From Pseudomonas sp. Irchel s3b2 (GTDB lineage Bacteria; Pseudomonadota; Gammaproteobacteria; Pseudomonadales; Pseudomonadaceae), in NCBI RefSeq assembly GCF_900187445.1, contig NZ_FYEB01000015.1:62001-126000 (forward strand): a DNA stretch of 64,000 nt. The letters are read 5' to 3'. The position numbers and the translations under genes are program-made. The notes under the pieces were generated by a model, which was not told the origin of the DNA, did not search any database, and saw only the letters and a program-made list of their open reading frames with translations. How positions within the stretch are numbered: the stretch's first letter is position 1; each line of letters opens with the position of its first letter. Positions 17,286 to 27,232 of this stretch are shown here, in pieces.

Positions 17286-18254
17286 ATGTCACTGTTAGAA
17301 ATCAAGAATCTCAACGTTCGCTTCGGCGACGCCAACGCTGTTCCGGTGGTCGACGGTCTCGACATTTCCGTGGACAAGGGCGAAGTGCTGGCCATCGTCG
17401 GCGAATCGGGTTCCGGCAAGTCCGTGACCATGATGGCGCTGATGGGCCTGATCGAGCATCCGGGGATCGTCACCGCCGACGCCCTGAATTTCGACGGCAA
17501 GAACATGCTCAAGCTCAGCAACCGTCAGCGTCGGCAAATCGTCGGCAAAGACCTGGCCATGGTGTTTCAGGACCCGATGACCGCGCTGAACCCAAGTTAC
17601 ACCGTCGGTTTCCAGATCGAAGAAGTGCTGCGTCTGCACTTGAAAATGTCCAGAAAGGATGCTCGCAAGCGCGCCATCGAACTGCTTGAAAAAGTGGAAA
17701 TCCCGGGCGCCGCCAGCCGTATGGACGCCTACCCGCATCAACTCTCCGGCGGCATGAGCCAGCGCGTGGCGATTGCCATGGCGATTGCCGGCGAACCGAA
17801 ACTGCTGATCGCCGACGAACCGACCACCGCGCTGGACGTAACGATTCAGGCGCAGATCATGGACCTGCTGCTGGCCCTGCAAAAAGAGCAGAACATGGGT
17901 CTGGTGTTGATCACCCACGACCTCGCGGTCGTTGCCGAAACCGCTCAGCGCGTGTGCGTGATGTACGCCGGCCAGGCTGTTGAAGTCGGTCAGGTGCCAC
18001 AGCTGTTCGATATGCCGGCGCACCCCTACAGCGAAGCACTGCTCAAGGCCATTCCTGAGCACAGCCTGGGTGCCGCGCGCCTGTCGACACTGCCGGGCAT
18101 CGTTCCCGGTCGTTACGACCGCCCGCAGGGCTGCCTGCTGTCGCCACGCTGCCCGTACGTGCAGGACAACTGCCGCGTGCAACGTCCAACCCTTGACCCG
18201 AAAAGCAACAGCCTCGCCCGCTGCTTCTACCCGCTGAATCAGGAGGTGGCGTAA
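17286..18254 (+). CDS. dppD: Dipeptide ABC transporter ATPase DppD
   Basis: A 322-residue cytoplasmic ATPase. Walker A is GESGSGKS, the signature is LSGGMSQR and Walker B is LLIADEPTTALD, with an H-loop ITHDLAVVAE. The C-terminal oligopeptide-transporter domain has the cysteine cluster CLLSPRCPYVQDNC, expected to bind a 4Fe-4S cluster in this family. The start at 17286 (MSLLEIKNLNV) follows CTGAGGAG. The TAA stop overlaps the dppF ATG by one base, indicating coupling. Confidence 0.95.
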   Translation: MSLLEIKNLNVRFGDANAVPVVDGLDISVDKGEVLAIVGESGSGKSVTMMALMGLIEHPGIVTADALNFDGKNMLKLSNRQRRQIVGKDLAMVFQDPMTALNPSYTVGFQIEEVLRLHLKMSRKDARKRAIELLEKVEIPGAASRMDAYPHQLSGGMSQRVAIAMAIAGEPKLLIADEPTTALDVTIQAQIMDLLLALQKEQNMGLVLITHDLAVVAETAQRVCVMYAGQAVEVGQVPQLFDMPAHPYSEALLKAIPEHSLGAARLSTLPGIVPGRYDRPQGCLLSPRCPYVQDNCRVQRPTLDPKSNSLARCFYPLNQEVA

Positions 18255-19234
18255 TGGCCGTCGTACTTACCGCCCGCAACTTGACCCGTCACTACGAAGT
18301 GTCCCGGGGCCTGTTCAAGGGTCATGCGACCGTGCGCGCCCTTAACGGTGTGTCGTTCGAACTGGAAGCCGGCAAAACCCTCGCCGTTGTGGGCGAATCG
18401 GGTTGCGGCAAATCCACCCTGGCCCGCGCCCTGACACTGATCGAGGAGCCCTCCTCCGGCTCCTTGAAAATCGCCGGACAGGAAGTCGCCGGCGCCGACA
18501 AGGCTCAGCGCAAGCAGCTGCGCAAAGATGTGCAGATGGTGTTCCAGAGCCCGTACGCATCGCTGAACCCACGGCAGAAGATCGGTGATCAGCTGGCAGA
18601 GCCGCTATTGATCAACACCAACCTGAGCGCCGCGGAACGTCGCGACAAAGTCCAGGCGATGATGAAACAGGTGGGCTTGCGTCCCGAGCACTACCAACGC
18701 TATCCGCATATGTTCTCCGGCGGTCAGCGCCAGCGGATTGCCCTGGCCCGCGCGATGATGCTGCACCCGAAAGTGCTGGTCGCAGACGAACCGACCTCGG
18801 CGCTGGACGTATCGATTCAAGCGCAGGTACTCAACCTGTTCATGGATTTGCAGCAAGAGTTCAACACCGCCTACGTGTTCATCTCTCACAACCTGGCCGT
18901 GGTGCGTCACGTCGCCGATCACGTGATGGTGATGTACCTCGGCCGCCCGGTGGAAATGGGCCCGAAAGAGGACATCTATACTCGTCCTCTGCACCCGTAC
19001 ACCCAGGCGCTGTTGTCGGCCACTCCGACCATCCACCCGGATCCGGACAAGCCGAAAATCAAAATCGTCGGCGAACTGCCGAACCCGCTGAACCCGCCAT
19101 CCGGCTGCGCCTTCCACAAGCGCTGCCCGTACGCGACCGAGCGCTGCACCACCGAAGAACCGCTGCTGCGCCTGGTCGATACGCGTCAGGTGGCTTGTCA
19201 CTACGCCGAGCAATTTCTCGACGGCGCGACATAA
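18254..19234 (+). CDS. dppF: Dipeptide ABC transporter ATPase DppF
   Basis: A 326-residue partner ATPase of DppD. Walker A GESGCGKST, signature FSGGQRQR and Walker B VLVADEPTSALD are all present. The C-terminal cysteine motif CAFHKRCPYATERC mirrors that of DppD. An AGGAGGTG site sits just before its ATG inside the end of dppD. It is the last gene of the dppBCDF unit, closed by a terminator at 19240-19268. Confidence 0.95.
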   Translation: MAVVLTARNLTRHYEVSRGLFKGHATVRALNGVSFELEAGKTLAVVGESGCGKSTLARALTLIEEPSSGSLKIAGQEVAGADKAQRKQLRKDVQMVFQSPYASLNPRQKIGDQLAEPLLINTNLSAAERRDKVQAMMKQVGLRPEHYQRYPHMFSGGQRQRIALARAMMLHPKVLVADEPTSALDVSIQAQVLNLFMDLQQEFNTAYVFISHNLAVVRHVADHVMVMYLGRPVEMGPKEDIYTRPLHPYTQALLSATPTIHPDPDKPKIKIVGELPNPLNPPSGCAFHKRCPYATERCTTEEPLLRLVDTRQVACHYAEQFLDGAT

Positions 19235-19239
19235 AAAAA

Positions 19240-19268
19240 CGCGCCTCGGATATCGGGGCGCGCTTTTG
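19240..19268 (+). terminator. Rho-independent terminator of the dpp operon
   Basis: The stem CGCGCC / GGCGCG, with a partly pairing inner segment (tcggatatcgg), is followed by CTTTTG, directly after the dppF stop. Confidence 0.8.
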
Positions 19269-19339
19269 CTGAGTTGACCAGATCCCTTCCGCCAGACTGC
19301 GCATCAGTCCGGCAGGAGGGGTTTTCTTTTGTCCGTCAT

Positions 19340-19555
19340 TTACGTTTGCGTGTCTTCCTCATCTTCATCTTCATCGGCGTCCGGGTCGTCATCGTCTGTT
19401 TCGGTCGCAGCGATCATCAGCTCGCTGTGCACGCCTTGCCCGTTCAAGGCCTGTTTTTCATGGTCCTGACATTCTGCCCACGCCACCGCCGACGTGCCGA
19501 GGGACAGCATCACCAAAACCTTTAGCAACAACACAATGCGTTGAAAAATGCTCAT
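19340..19555 (-). CDS. Small secreted acidic protein, function unknown
   Basis: About 71 residues, starting MSIFQRIVLLLKVLVMLSLG. A signal peptide is expected to be cut after AWA. The short mature part, starting ECQDHEKQALNGQGVHSE, has a single cysteine next to the cleavage site and ends in an Asp/Glu-rich tail (TDDDDPDADEDEDEEDTQT). Such a tail could bind metal or basic partners, but I recognise no family. Two in-frame ATGs lie upstream (19565-19567 and 19583-19585); the chosen one leaves the best signal peptide and has GGA upstream. It sits alone, convergent with dppF. Confidence 0.55.
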   Translation of the reverse strand: MSIFQRIVLLLKVLVMLSLGTSAVAWAECQDHEKQALNGQGVHSELMIAATETDDDDPDADEDEDEEDTQT

Positions 19556-19732
19556 AGCCGATTCCATCCTTTGTGGGTGACGCATGGATGCCTGAAAGGT
19601 ACTGAATGAAATTTAGTTCCGATTGACCGGGTTCTCCAGACAGGACGCTACCGGGTAGCAGAAAATCCCGTTGTCGAAGAGATTGGTTTCGAATAAGCCT
19701 TATATCCAAACCCACTAACAATGATGATCCAA

Positions 19733-19821
19733 TGTGGGAGCGAGCCTGCTCGCGATGGCGGATAGGCAGTCAACACATGTCTGAATGCCAGACCGCTATC
19801 GCGAGCAGGCTCGCTCCCACG
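19733..19821. repeat. REP palindrome pair (GTGGGAGCGAGCCTGCTCGCGAT class)
   Basis: The arms gtgggagcgagcctgctcgcgat and atcgcgagcaggctcgctcccac are perfect mirror images at about 19734-19756 and 19798-19820. They lie between the small acidic gene and prfC. Confidence 0.88.
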
Positions 19822-19841
19822 GGCAATAGTGGTCAATAAAA

Positions 19842-19872
19842 AAAAGCCCCGAGGCTTATGCATCGGGGCTTT
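19842..19872 (-). terminator. Rho-independent terminator of prfC
   Basis: The perfect stem AAAGCCCCGA / TCGGGGCTTT, read from prfC toward lower coordinates, ends in a T-run (the a-tract at 19838-19845 on the + strand). Confidence 0.85.
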
Positions 19873-19891
19873 GGTTGTTACGGCTCAGCGC

Positions 19892-21475
<1,584 letters not shown>

Positions 21476-21804
21476 GGGAAATCGCCTGGCAGGTGATTCA
21501 AAAAAAGGGCGCAGATTATAGCCCAACTTGAGTCAATAACCGAACCGTTGAGCACATTAGGGGTGGCCAAATGCTGCCGTAGATGGGAACCTTTTAAAGC
21601 ACGGAGACGTCCACTCCCCCGTAACGACCACTCGTCGGGGGCCTGAAACACCTGCAATTCGGCCTGACGAGGCTGTGCTCACGGCTCGATTGCATACTGT
21701 TTCACCGGTATGACGAGCTGCTTCTCGCGATCATTTTTTCGGCAGCCAAGAAAGGCGTTGCCACACGAAAGAGTGTTCGCCGACTGAAAAAAAGGAGTCC
21801 GCCT
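21476..21804. other. Divergent intergenic region between prfC and the OpuC operon
   Basis: A 329-bp gap with no credible gene and no REP. It must contain the promoters of prfC (left) and the osmoprotectant operon (right). I could not identify a confident -35/-10 pair. A strong AAAGGAG ribosome-binding site is seen at 21791-21797. Confidence 0.5.
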
Positions 21805-22521
21805 GTGGCTATCCACTATGGCAAAGGGCTGATAGGAGGCGCGCTGGTAATCGCCCTTCTGGCCCTGCTGATCCACTGGATCGGCATCAACACGATCGAA
21901 CAGTACCGCGAAGATTTGTTGTTTTACCTGCAAGCTCATCTGATTCTTGTCCTCGCTTCCATGCTGGCCGCCCTCGTTGTAGGCATCCCCGCCGGCATCT
22001 TCCTCAGCCGCCCGACCATGGTTGGACGCGCCGAACGCTTCATGCAGATCTTCAATATCGGCAACACTGTGCCGCCTCTCGCCGTACTGGCCATCGCCCT
22101 GGGTATCCTCGGCATCGGCAGCGGCCCTGCGATCTTCGCCTTGTTCCTCGCCTCACTGTTGCCGATTGTGCGCAACACCTATGAAGGGCTGAAAAACGTT
22201 CAGGGTTCGCTCAAGGAAGCCGCCGTCGGCATCGGCATGACACCGACTCAGGTGCTGTGGCGGGTCGAACTGCCGAACGCCATGCCGATCATCATTGGCG
22301 GCGTGCGCGTGGCGCTGGCGATCAACGTCGGGACTGCACCGCTGGCGTTCCTGATCGGCGCCAACAGCCTGGGCAGCCTGATTTTCCCCGGCATCGCCCT
22401 GAACAATCAGCCGCAACTGCTGCTCGGCGCGGCATGCACCGCCCTGCTGGCCTTGCTGCTCGACGGTCTGGTGACACTCGCCAGCCGCCTCTGGCTCGAA
22501 CGCGGCTTGCGCCCGTCTTAA
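21805..22521 (+). CDS. opuCD: Osmoprotectant ABC transporter permease (OpuCD/OpuCB type)
   Basis: A 238-residue inner-membrane permease of the glycine betaine/choline/carnitine family (OpuC, ProW-like). About five to six helices are present, and the EAA loop SLKEAAVGIGMTPTQVLWRV is intact. The start is GTG at 21805, six bases or so after AAAGGAG. It is the first of four genes reading permease, binding protein, permease, ATPase. The B/D label between the two permeases is tentative. Confidence 0.85.
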   Translation: MAIHYGKGLIGGALVIALLALLIHWIGINTIEQYREDLLFYLQAHLILVLASMLAALVVGIPAGIFLSRPTMVGRAERFMQIFNIGNTVPPLAVLAIALGILGIGSGPAIFALFLASLLPIVRNTYEGLKNVQGSLKEAAVGIGMTPTQVLWRVELPNAMPIIIGGVRVALAINVGTAPLAFLIGANSLGSLIFPGIALNNQPQLLLGAACTALLALLLDGLVTLASRLWLERGLRPS

Positions 22522-22541
22522 GCCTCGGCAAAGGAATATTC

Positions 22542-23435
22542 ATGAAGACATTTAGCTTTTTACTAGGCTGCGTTCTGCTGTTCGCAGGATTTGCCCAAGC
22601 CGCTGATAAACCGCTGATTCGCATCGGCGCCCGGGTGTTCACCGAACAAACCTTGCTGGCGGAAATCACTTCCCAATACTTGCGCACCAAGGGTTACGAC
22701 ACCCAAGTGACGGGCGGCCTGGGCAGCAATCTGGCCCGCAGCGCCCACGAAAGTGGTCAATTGGATTTGATGTGGGAATACACCGGCGTTTCGCTCGTGG
22801 CCTACAACCATGTCACTGAAAAACTCGACAGCGAACAGTCTTACGCCCGAGTAAAAGAACTCGACGCGAAAAAAGGCCTGATCTGGCTCACCCCGTCGAA
22901 GTTCAGTAACACCTACGCCCTGGCACTGCCGGAAAACACCGCGAAGGCTTATCCGCAGATCAACACCATGAGCGAGCTGAACGCGGTGATGCAGGCGGAG
23001 CAGAAGCAAAATCATCTAGTAGCGCTGGACACTGAGTTCGCCAACCGCTCCGACGGTCTCGATGGCATGGTGGATCTCTACGGCATGAACCTGACCCGCA
23101 ACAACATCCGTCAGATGGACGCCGGGCTGGTCTACACCGCCCTGCGCAATGGCCAGGTGTTCGCCGGTCTGGTCTACACCACCGACGGTCGCTTGAACGC
23201 CTTCAAGCTCAAATTGCTGGAAGACGACAAACACTACTTCCCCGACTACACCGCCGCGCCGGTGGTGCGTCAGGTTTACCTCGACGCCCACCCGAAACTC
23301 GCCGAAGAGCTCAAGCCGCTGGCTGAGCTATTCGACGACGCCACCATGCGTCAGCTCAACGCACGGGTCGATGTCGATCACGAAAGTCCTTCATCCGTTG
23401 CTGCAGATTTCCTGCGCCAGCACCCCATCAACTGA
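22542..23435 (+). CDS. opuCC: Osmoprotectant-binding periplasmic protein (OpuCC type)
   Basis: A 297-residue OpuAC-family binding protein. Signal peptide MKTFSFLLGCVLLFAGFAQA precedes mature ADKPLIRIGARVFTEQ. The typical GSNLARSAHESGQLDLMWEY segment contributes to the ligand site, with aromatic residues (W, Y, F) likely forming the quaternary-amine cage. No lipobox is visible, so it is a soluble periplasmic protein. It starts 20 bp after the first permease, with AAAGGA upstream. Confidence 0.88.
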   Translation: MKTFSFLLGCVLLFAGFAQAADKPLIRIGARVFTEQTLLAEITSQYLRTKGYDTQVTGGLGSNLARSAHESGQLDLMWEYTGVSLVAYNHVTEKLDSEQSYARVKELDAKKGLIWLTPSKFSNTYALALPENTAKAYPQINTMSELNAVMQAEQKQNHLVALDTEFANRSDGLDGMVDLYGMNLTRNNIRQMDAGLVYTALRNGQVFAGLVYTTDGRLNAFKLKLLEDDKHYFPDYTAAPVVRQVYLDAHPKLAEELKPLAELFDDATMRQLNARVDVDHESPSSVAADFLRQHPIN

Positions 23436-23447
23436 GGAGGAAAAGCC

Positions 23448-24101
23448 ATGGAATTTTTGAACGCCTTTTCCCATCTCGATTGGCCGCAGGTTTTGCAGCT
23501 GACCTGGCAGCACATCACCCTGGTCGGCATCGCCGTGACCCTGGCGATTTTGGCCGGCGTGCCGCTGGGCATCCTGATGACCCGCTTCCCGACGCTCGCC
23601 GGCCCCTTGCAAGCCAGCGCCACGGTGCTGCTGACCGTGCCATCGATTGCGCTATTCGGCCTGCTGCTGCCCTTCTACTCGAAATTTGGCCAGGGCCTCG
23701 GCCCGATGCCGGCAATCACCGCGGTGTTTCTGTACTCGTTGCTGCCGATCATGCGGAACACCTACCTGGCCCTGACCAACGTCGAACCGGGCATTCGCGA
23801 AGCAGCGCGTGGCATCGGCATGACCTTCGGCCAGCGCCTGCGCATGGTCGAACTGCCCATCGCCGTGCCGGTGATCCTCGCCGGTGTGCGCACCGCCGTG
23901 GTGATGAATATCGGTGTGATGACCATCGCCGCGACCATCGGCGCCGGTGGCCTCGGTGTACTCATTCTCGCTTCCATCAGCCGCAGTGATATGTCGATGC
24001 TGATCGTCGGTGCCGTGCTGGTCAGTCTCCTGGCCATCTTCGCCGACCTGCTTCTGCAATGGCTGCAACGCACGCTGACTCCAAAAGGACTGCTCAAATG
24101 A
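23448..24101 (+). CDS. opuCB: Osmoprotectant ABC transporter permease (OpuCB type)
   Basis: A 217-residue permease, the second of the operon and close to the typical OpuCB length. The EAA loop GIREAARGIGMTFGQRLRMV is present, and helices include LVGIAVTLAILAGVPLGIL. ATG 23448 has GAGGAGG 10 bp upstream. Its stop overlaps the ATPase start by 4 bp (ATGA), a coupling signature. Confidence 0.87.
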   Translation: MEFLNAFSHLDWPQVLQLTWQHITLVGIAVTLAILAGVPLGILMTRFPTLAGPLQASATVLLTVPSIALFGLLLPFYSKFGQGLGPMPAITAVFLYSLLPIMRNTYLALTNVEPGIREAARGIGMTFGQRLRMVELPIAVPVILAGVRTAVVMNIGVMTIAATIGAGGLGVLILASISRSDMSMLIVGAVLVSLLAIFADLLLQWLQRTLTPKGLLK

Positions 24102-25255
24102 TCGAACTTCAAAACCTCAGCAAGACCTTCCAAAGCAACGGCAAAGATGTGAAAGCCGTGGACTCGGTAAGCCTGACCGTCAATGAAGGCGAAATCTGTG
24201 TGTTCCTCGGGCCATCGGGCTGCGGCAAAAGCACCACGCTGAAAATGATCAACCGCCTGATCAAACCGACCTCGGGCAAGATCCTGATCAACGGTGAAGA
24301 CACCACCGACCTCGACGCCGTGACCCTGCGTCGCAACATCGGTTATGTGATCCAGCAGATCGGTCTATTCCCGAACATGACCATCGAAGAGAACATCGTG
24401 GTGGTGCCGAAACTGCTCGGCTGGGACAAACAGAAATGCCACGACCGTGCCCGCGAGTTGATGAGCATGATCAAGCTCGAACCCAAGCAGTATCTGACTC
24501 GCTATCCGCGAGAACTGTCCGGCGGCCAGCAGCAGCGGATCGGCGTGATTCGTGCGCTGGCGGCGGATGCGCCGCTGTTGTTGATGGACGAACCGTTCGG
24601 CGCGGTCGACCCGATCAACCGCGAGATGATTCAGAACGAGTTCTTCGAGATGCAACGGGCGCTGAACAAAACCGTGATCATGGTCAGCCACGACATCGAC
24701 GAAGCCATCAAGCTGGGCGACAAGATCGCGATCTTCCGTGCCGGCAAACTGCTGCAAATCGATCACCCCGACACTCTGCTCGCGCACCCGACGGATGACT
24801 TTGTCAGCAACTTCGTCGGCCAGGACAGCACCCTCAAGCGTCTGTTGCTGGTCAAAGCCGAAGATGCAGCGGACAACGCGCCATCCGTCAGCCCGCAGAC
24901 TCCCGTGGCCGAAGCGCTGGAATTGATGGATGAGCATGACCGGCGTTATGTGGTGGTCACCTGTTCCGAGAACAAGGCCCTGGGGTATGTACGACGTCGC
25001 GACCTGCACCGTCAGACCGGCACCTGCGCGCAGTACTTGCGCGAGTTCAACGCCACCGCGGCGTATGACGAGCATTTGCGAATCCTGCTGTCGCGCATGT
25101 ACGAGTTCAACCGCTCGTGGCTACCGGTAATGGATGCAGAGCGGGTGTTTTTGGGTGAGGTGACCCAGGAATCGATTGCCGAGTATTTGAGCTCCGGCAA
25201 GTCCCGTGGGGGCAAGACCAGCATTGTTTCGCCGGCCGAGGTTGCAATGGCCTGA
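24098..25255 (+). CDS. opuCA: Osmoprotectant ABC transporter ATPase with CBS domains (OpuCA)
   Basis: A 385-residue ATPase energising choline/betaine/carnitine uptake. Walker A GPSGCGKST, signature LSGGQQQR, Walker B LLLMDEPFGAVD and H-loop MVSHDIDEA are intact (residues 1-240). A C-terminal CBS pair follows (about 265-370, e.g. PVAEALELMDEHDRRYVVV and SWLPVMDAERVFLGEV), which senses ionic strength or nucleotides in this family. The ATG at 24098 overlaps the preceding stop. A REP pair follows at once. Confidence 0.92.
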   Translation: MIELQNLSKTFQSNGKDVKAVDSVSLTVNEGEICVFLGPSGCGKSTTLKMINRLIKPTSGKILINGEDTTDLDAVTLRRNIGYVIQQIGLFPNMTIEENIVVVPKLLGWDKQKCHDRARELMSMIKLEPKQYLTRYPRELSGGQQQRIGVIRALAADAPLLLMDEPFGAVDPINREMIQNEFFEMQRALNKTVIMVSHDIDEAIKLGDKIAIFRAGKLLQIDHPDTLLAHPTDDFVSNFVGQDSTLKRLLLVKAEDAADNAPSVSPQTPVAEALELMDEHDRRYVVVTCSENKALGYVRRRDLHRQTGTCAQYLREFNATAAYDEHLRILLSRMYEFNRSWLPVMDAERVFLGEVTQESIAEYLSSGKSRGGKTSIVSPAEVAMA

Positions 25256-25264
25256 CCTGACCCT

Positions 25265-25357
25265 GTGGCGAGGGAGCTTGCTCCCGCTCGGTTGCGAAGC
25301 AGCCGCAAAATCTGGGGCCGCTACGCAGCCCAGCGGGAGCAAGCTCCCTCGCCACAA
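25265..25357. repeat. REP palindrome pair (GTGGCGAGGGAGCTTGCTCCCGCT class)
   Basis: The arms gtggcgagggagcttgctcccgct and agcgggagcaagctccctcgccac mirror each other perfectly. A GCTGCGAAGC-like middle follows the Pseudomonas pattern. It lies directly after the OpuC operon; a sister copy is at 42683-42808. Confidence 0.88.
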
Positions 25358-25479
25358 AGGCAATGCAAATCCCTCCAAAATTCCTCATTCGGGGAACATC
25401 ACACTGTCATGCAGGTCGGTTACATCAGTAGCTGTCCGGCACCGCACGACGGATGCGTGCAAAAACGCGACATTTTTTG

Positions 25480-25508
25480 TTGATCTCAAGCCCCTCACGC
25501 CCTAAAGT
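25480..25508 (+). promoter_or_regulatory. Strong sigma-70 type promoter upstream of speC
   Basis: -35 TTGATC (25480-25485), a 17-bp spacer and -10 TAAAGT (25503-25508) predict transcription from about 25515. This lies roughly 200 bp before the speC start codon and in front of the terminator-like hairpin at 25570-25605. Confidence 0.6.
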
Positions 25509-25514
25509 TCGCGC

Positions 25515-25607
25515 CGAACGTCCATGCTGGAAACGATCCATCCGGCTCAAGTACTGACGACGAGACAGCAAGGCCAAGGGTAAGCACCGCCTCCCATGGC
25601 CTTTTTG
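25515..25607 (+). ncRNA. Candidate small RNA or attenuated leader upstream of speC
   Basis: A predicted promoter at 25480-25508 is followed about 55 bp later by a hairpin, AAGGCCA / TGGCCTT with an inner GGG/CCC pair (25570-25603), and a T5 run. Together they define an RNA of about 93 nt. It would end before the speC ribosome-binding site, so it is either an independent small RNA or a transcription-attenuated 5' leader for ornithine decarboxylase. I do not recognise it as a named RNA. Confidence 0.5.
25570..25607 (+). terminator. Terminator-like hairpin inside the speC leader
   Basis: A 7-bp outer stem AAGGCCA / TGGCCTT, with an inner GGG/CCC pairing across a loop of about 11 bases, is followed directly by ttttt. 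It lies 105 bp upstream of the speC ATG. Confidence 0.7.
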
Positions 25608-25711
25608 CTTTCGGCGACATGCCTTGGGAAGTAGGCGAACCAAAGTGGGGATACGGAGGGCGTTCATTTGCACCCATTGATAATTTCAGTTTGCCAGTAG
25701 GAGTTCCCAGC

Positions 25712-26875
25712 ATGTCGATCAACGTCGAAGACTATTTCGCGCGCGATACCTTCCAGAAAATGAAGGCTTTCGCCGACAAACAAGAAACCCCGTTCGTGGT
25801 GATCGACACCGCGATGATCAGCCAGGCCTACGACGACCTGCGCGCCGGTTTCGAATTCGCCAAGGTCTACTACGCAGTCAAGGCCAACCCGGCCGTTGAA
25901 ATCATCGACCTGCTCAAAGAGAAAGGCTCGAACTTCGACATCGCCTCGATCTACGAGCTCGACAAAGTGATGAACCAGGGCGTCGGCCCGGATCGCATCA
26001 GCTACGGCAACACCATCAAGAAATCCAAAGACATTCGCTACTTCTACGACAAGGGCGTGCGTCTGTATGCCACCGACTCCGAAGCCGACCTGCGCAACAT
26101 CGCCAAGGCAGCTCCAGGCTCGAAAGTCTATGTGCGCATCCTGACTGAAGGCTCGACCACCGCTGACTGGCCACTGTCGCGTAAATTCGGCTGCCAGACC
26201 GACATGGCCATGGACCTGCTGATCCTCGCTCGCGACCTGGGTCTGGTGCCGTACGGCATTTCCTTCCACGTCGGTTCGCAGCAGCGCGACATCAGCGTCT
26301 GGGACGCGGCGATCGCCAAGGTCAAAGTGATCTTCGAACGCCTGAAAGAAGAAGACGGCATCCACCTGAAGCTGATCAACATGGGCGGCGGCTTCCCGGC
26401 CAACTACATCACCCGCACCAACAGCCTGGAAACCTACGCTGAAGAAATCATCCGCTTCCTCAAGGAAGACTTCGGCGACGAGCTGCCGGAAATCATCCTG
26501 GAGCCGGGCCGTTCGCTGATCGCCAACGCCGGTATTCTGGTCAGTGAAGTAGTGCTGGTGGCGCGTAAATCCCGTACCGCCGTTGAGCGATGGGTGTACA
26601 CGGATGTGGGCAAATTCTCCGGCCTGATCGAAACCATGGATGAAGCCATCAAGTTCCCGATCTGGACCGAGAAGAAAGGCGAAATGGAAGAAGTGGTTAT
26701 CGCCGGCCCAACCTGCGATAGCGCTGACATCATGTACGAAAACTACAAGTACGGCCTGCCGCTGAACCTGGCCATTGGTGATCGCCTGTACTGGTTGTCC
26801 ACCGGTGCGTACACCACCAGCTACAGCGCCGTTGAGTTCAATGGCTTCCCGCCGCTGAAGTCGTTCTACGTGTAA
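25712..26875 (+). CDS. speC: Ornithine decarboxylase, eukaryotic (alanine racemase-fold) type
   Basis: A 387-residue PLP enzyme converting ornithine to putrescine, the entry to polyamine synthesis. Group IV Orn/DAP/Arg decarboxylase motifs are seen: PLP lysine Lys57 in YYAVKANPAVEI, the glycine-rich phosphate loop LINMGGGFPANY, EPGRSLIANAG, and the catalytic cysteine in GPTCDSADIM. An in-frame extension of 31 codons exists from 25619, but ATG 25712 follows TAGGAG and matches the P. aeruginosa length. A promoter plus internal terminator upstream suggests controlled read-through. Terminator at 26894-26925. Confidence 0.95.
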   Translation: MSINVEDYFARDTFQKMKAFADKQETPFVVIDTAMISQAYDDLRAGFEFAKVYYAVKANPAVEIIDLLKEKGSNFDIASIYELDKVMNQGVGPDRISYGNTIKKSKDIRYFYDKGVRLYATDSEADLRNIAKAAPGSKVYVRILTEGSTTADWPLSRKFGCQTDMAMDLLILARDLGLVPYGISFHVGSQQRDISVWDAAIAKVKVIFERLKEEDGIHLKLINMGGGFPANYITRTNSLETYAEEIIRFLKEDFGDELPEIILEPGRSLIANAGILVSEVVLVARKSRTAVERWVYTDVGKFSGLIETMDEAIKFPIWTEKKGEMEEVVIAGPTCDSADIMYENYKYGLPLNLAIGDRLYWLSTGAYTTSYSAVEFNGFPPLKSFYV

Positions 26876-26893
26876 AAACCACGCGCAGAAATC

Positions 26894-26925
26894 AAAAAGC
26901 CCATGACATGTCATGGGCTTTTTTG
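26894..26925. terminator. Bidirectional terminator between speC and the toxin gene
   Basis: The perfect palindrome AAAAAGCCCATGACATGTCATGGGCTTTTT has A and T tracts on both sides, so it can stop transcription of speC and of the convergent toxin-antitoxin operon. Confidence 0.9.
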
Positions 26926-26956
26926 TGTCTGACGTTCCAAGCTGTCGAGGTAGTTG

Positions 26957-27232
26957 CTATCGGTCTTCCCGCACATGCCATAGACGAAGTATGTAGAGCG
27001 TGGAGCCTTGAATCTCATACCGCATCTCATAATGACCAACCAAAAGTCGTCGCACATCTCGCGGCGCGAACTCGTCGACTCGCTCCCCGATTCGCGGATT
27101 GCTGAGCAAGGATGTGGGGGCCTGAGTAAGAGATTGCACAGTACGCGCTGCAGCAGGACGATTGACCACCGCAAGAAACTCAAAAAGTCGTGCGAGATCC
27201 GATAACGCTTTATTCGTCCATTTCAACTCCAT
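26957..27232 (-). CDS. RelE/ParE-family toxin
   Basis: A 91-residue type II toxin-like protein: MELKWTNKALSDLARLFEFL, then RRLLVGHYEMRYEIQGSTLYILRLWHVREDR. The arrangement (N-terminal helices, then a beta-sheet with the conserved YEMRYEI and ILRLWHVRE strands) matches the RelE/ParE fold. Whether it cuts ribosomal mRNA or poisons gyrase cannot be read from sequence. Its ATG overlaps the antitoxin stop by one base (TGATG), the usual coupled order antitoxin then toxin. Confidence 0.87.
   Translation of the reverse strand: MELKWTNKALSDLARLFEFLAVVNRPAAARTVQSLTQAPTSLLSNPRIGERVDEFAPRDVRRLLVGHYEMRYEIQGSTLYILRLWHVREDR

Noticed and set aside
25619..25711. N-terminal extension of ornithine decarboxylase from an upstream in-frame ATG
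   Set aside because: No ribosome-binding site at 25619, whereas 25712 has TAGGAG and yields the normal family N-terminus.
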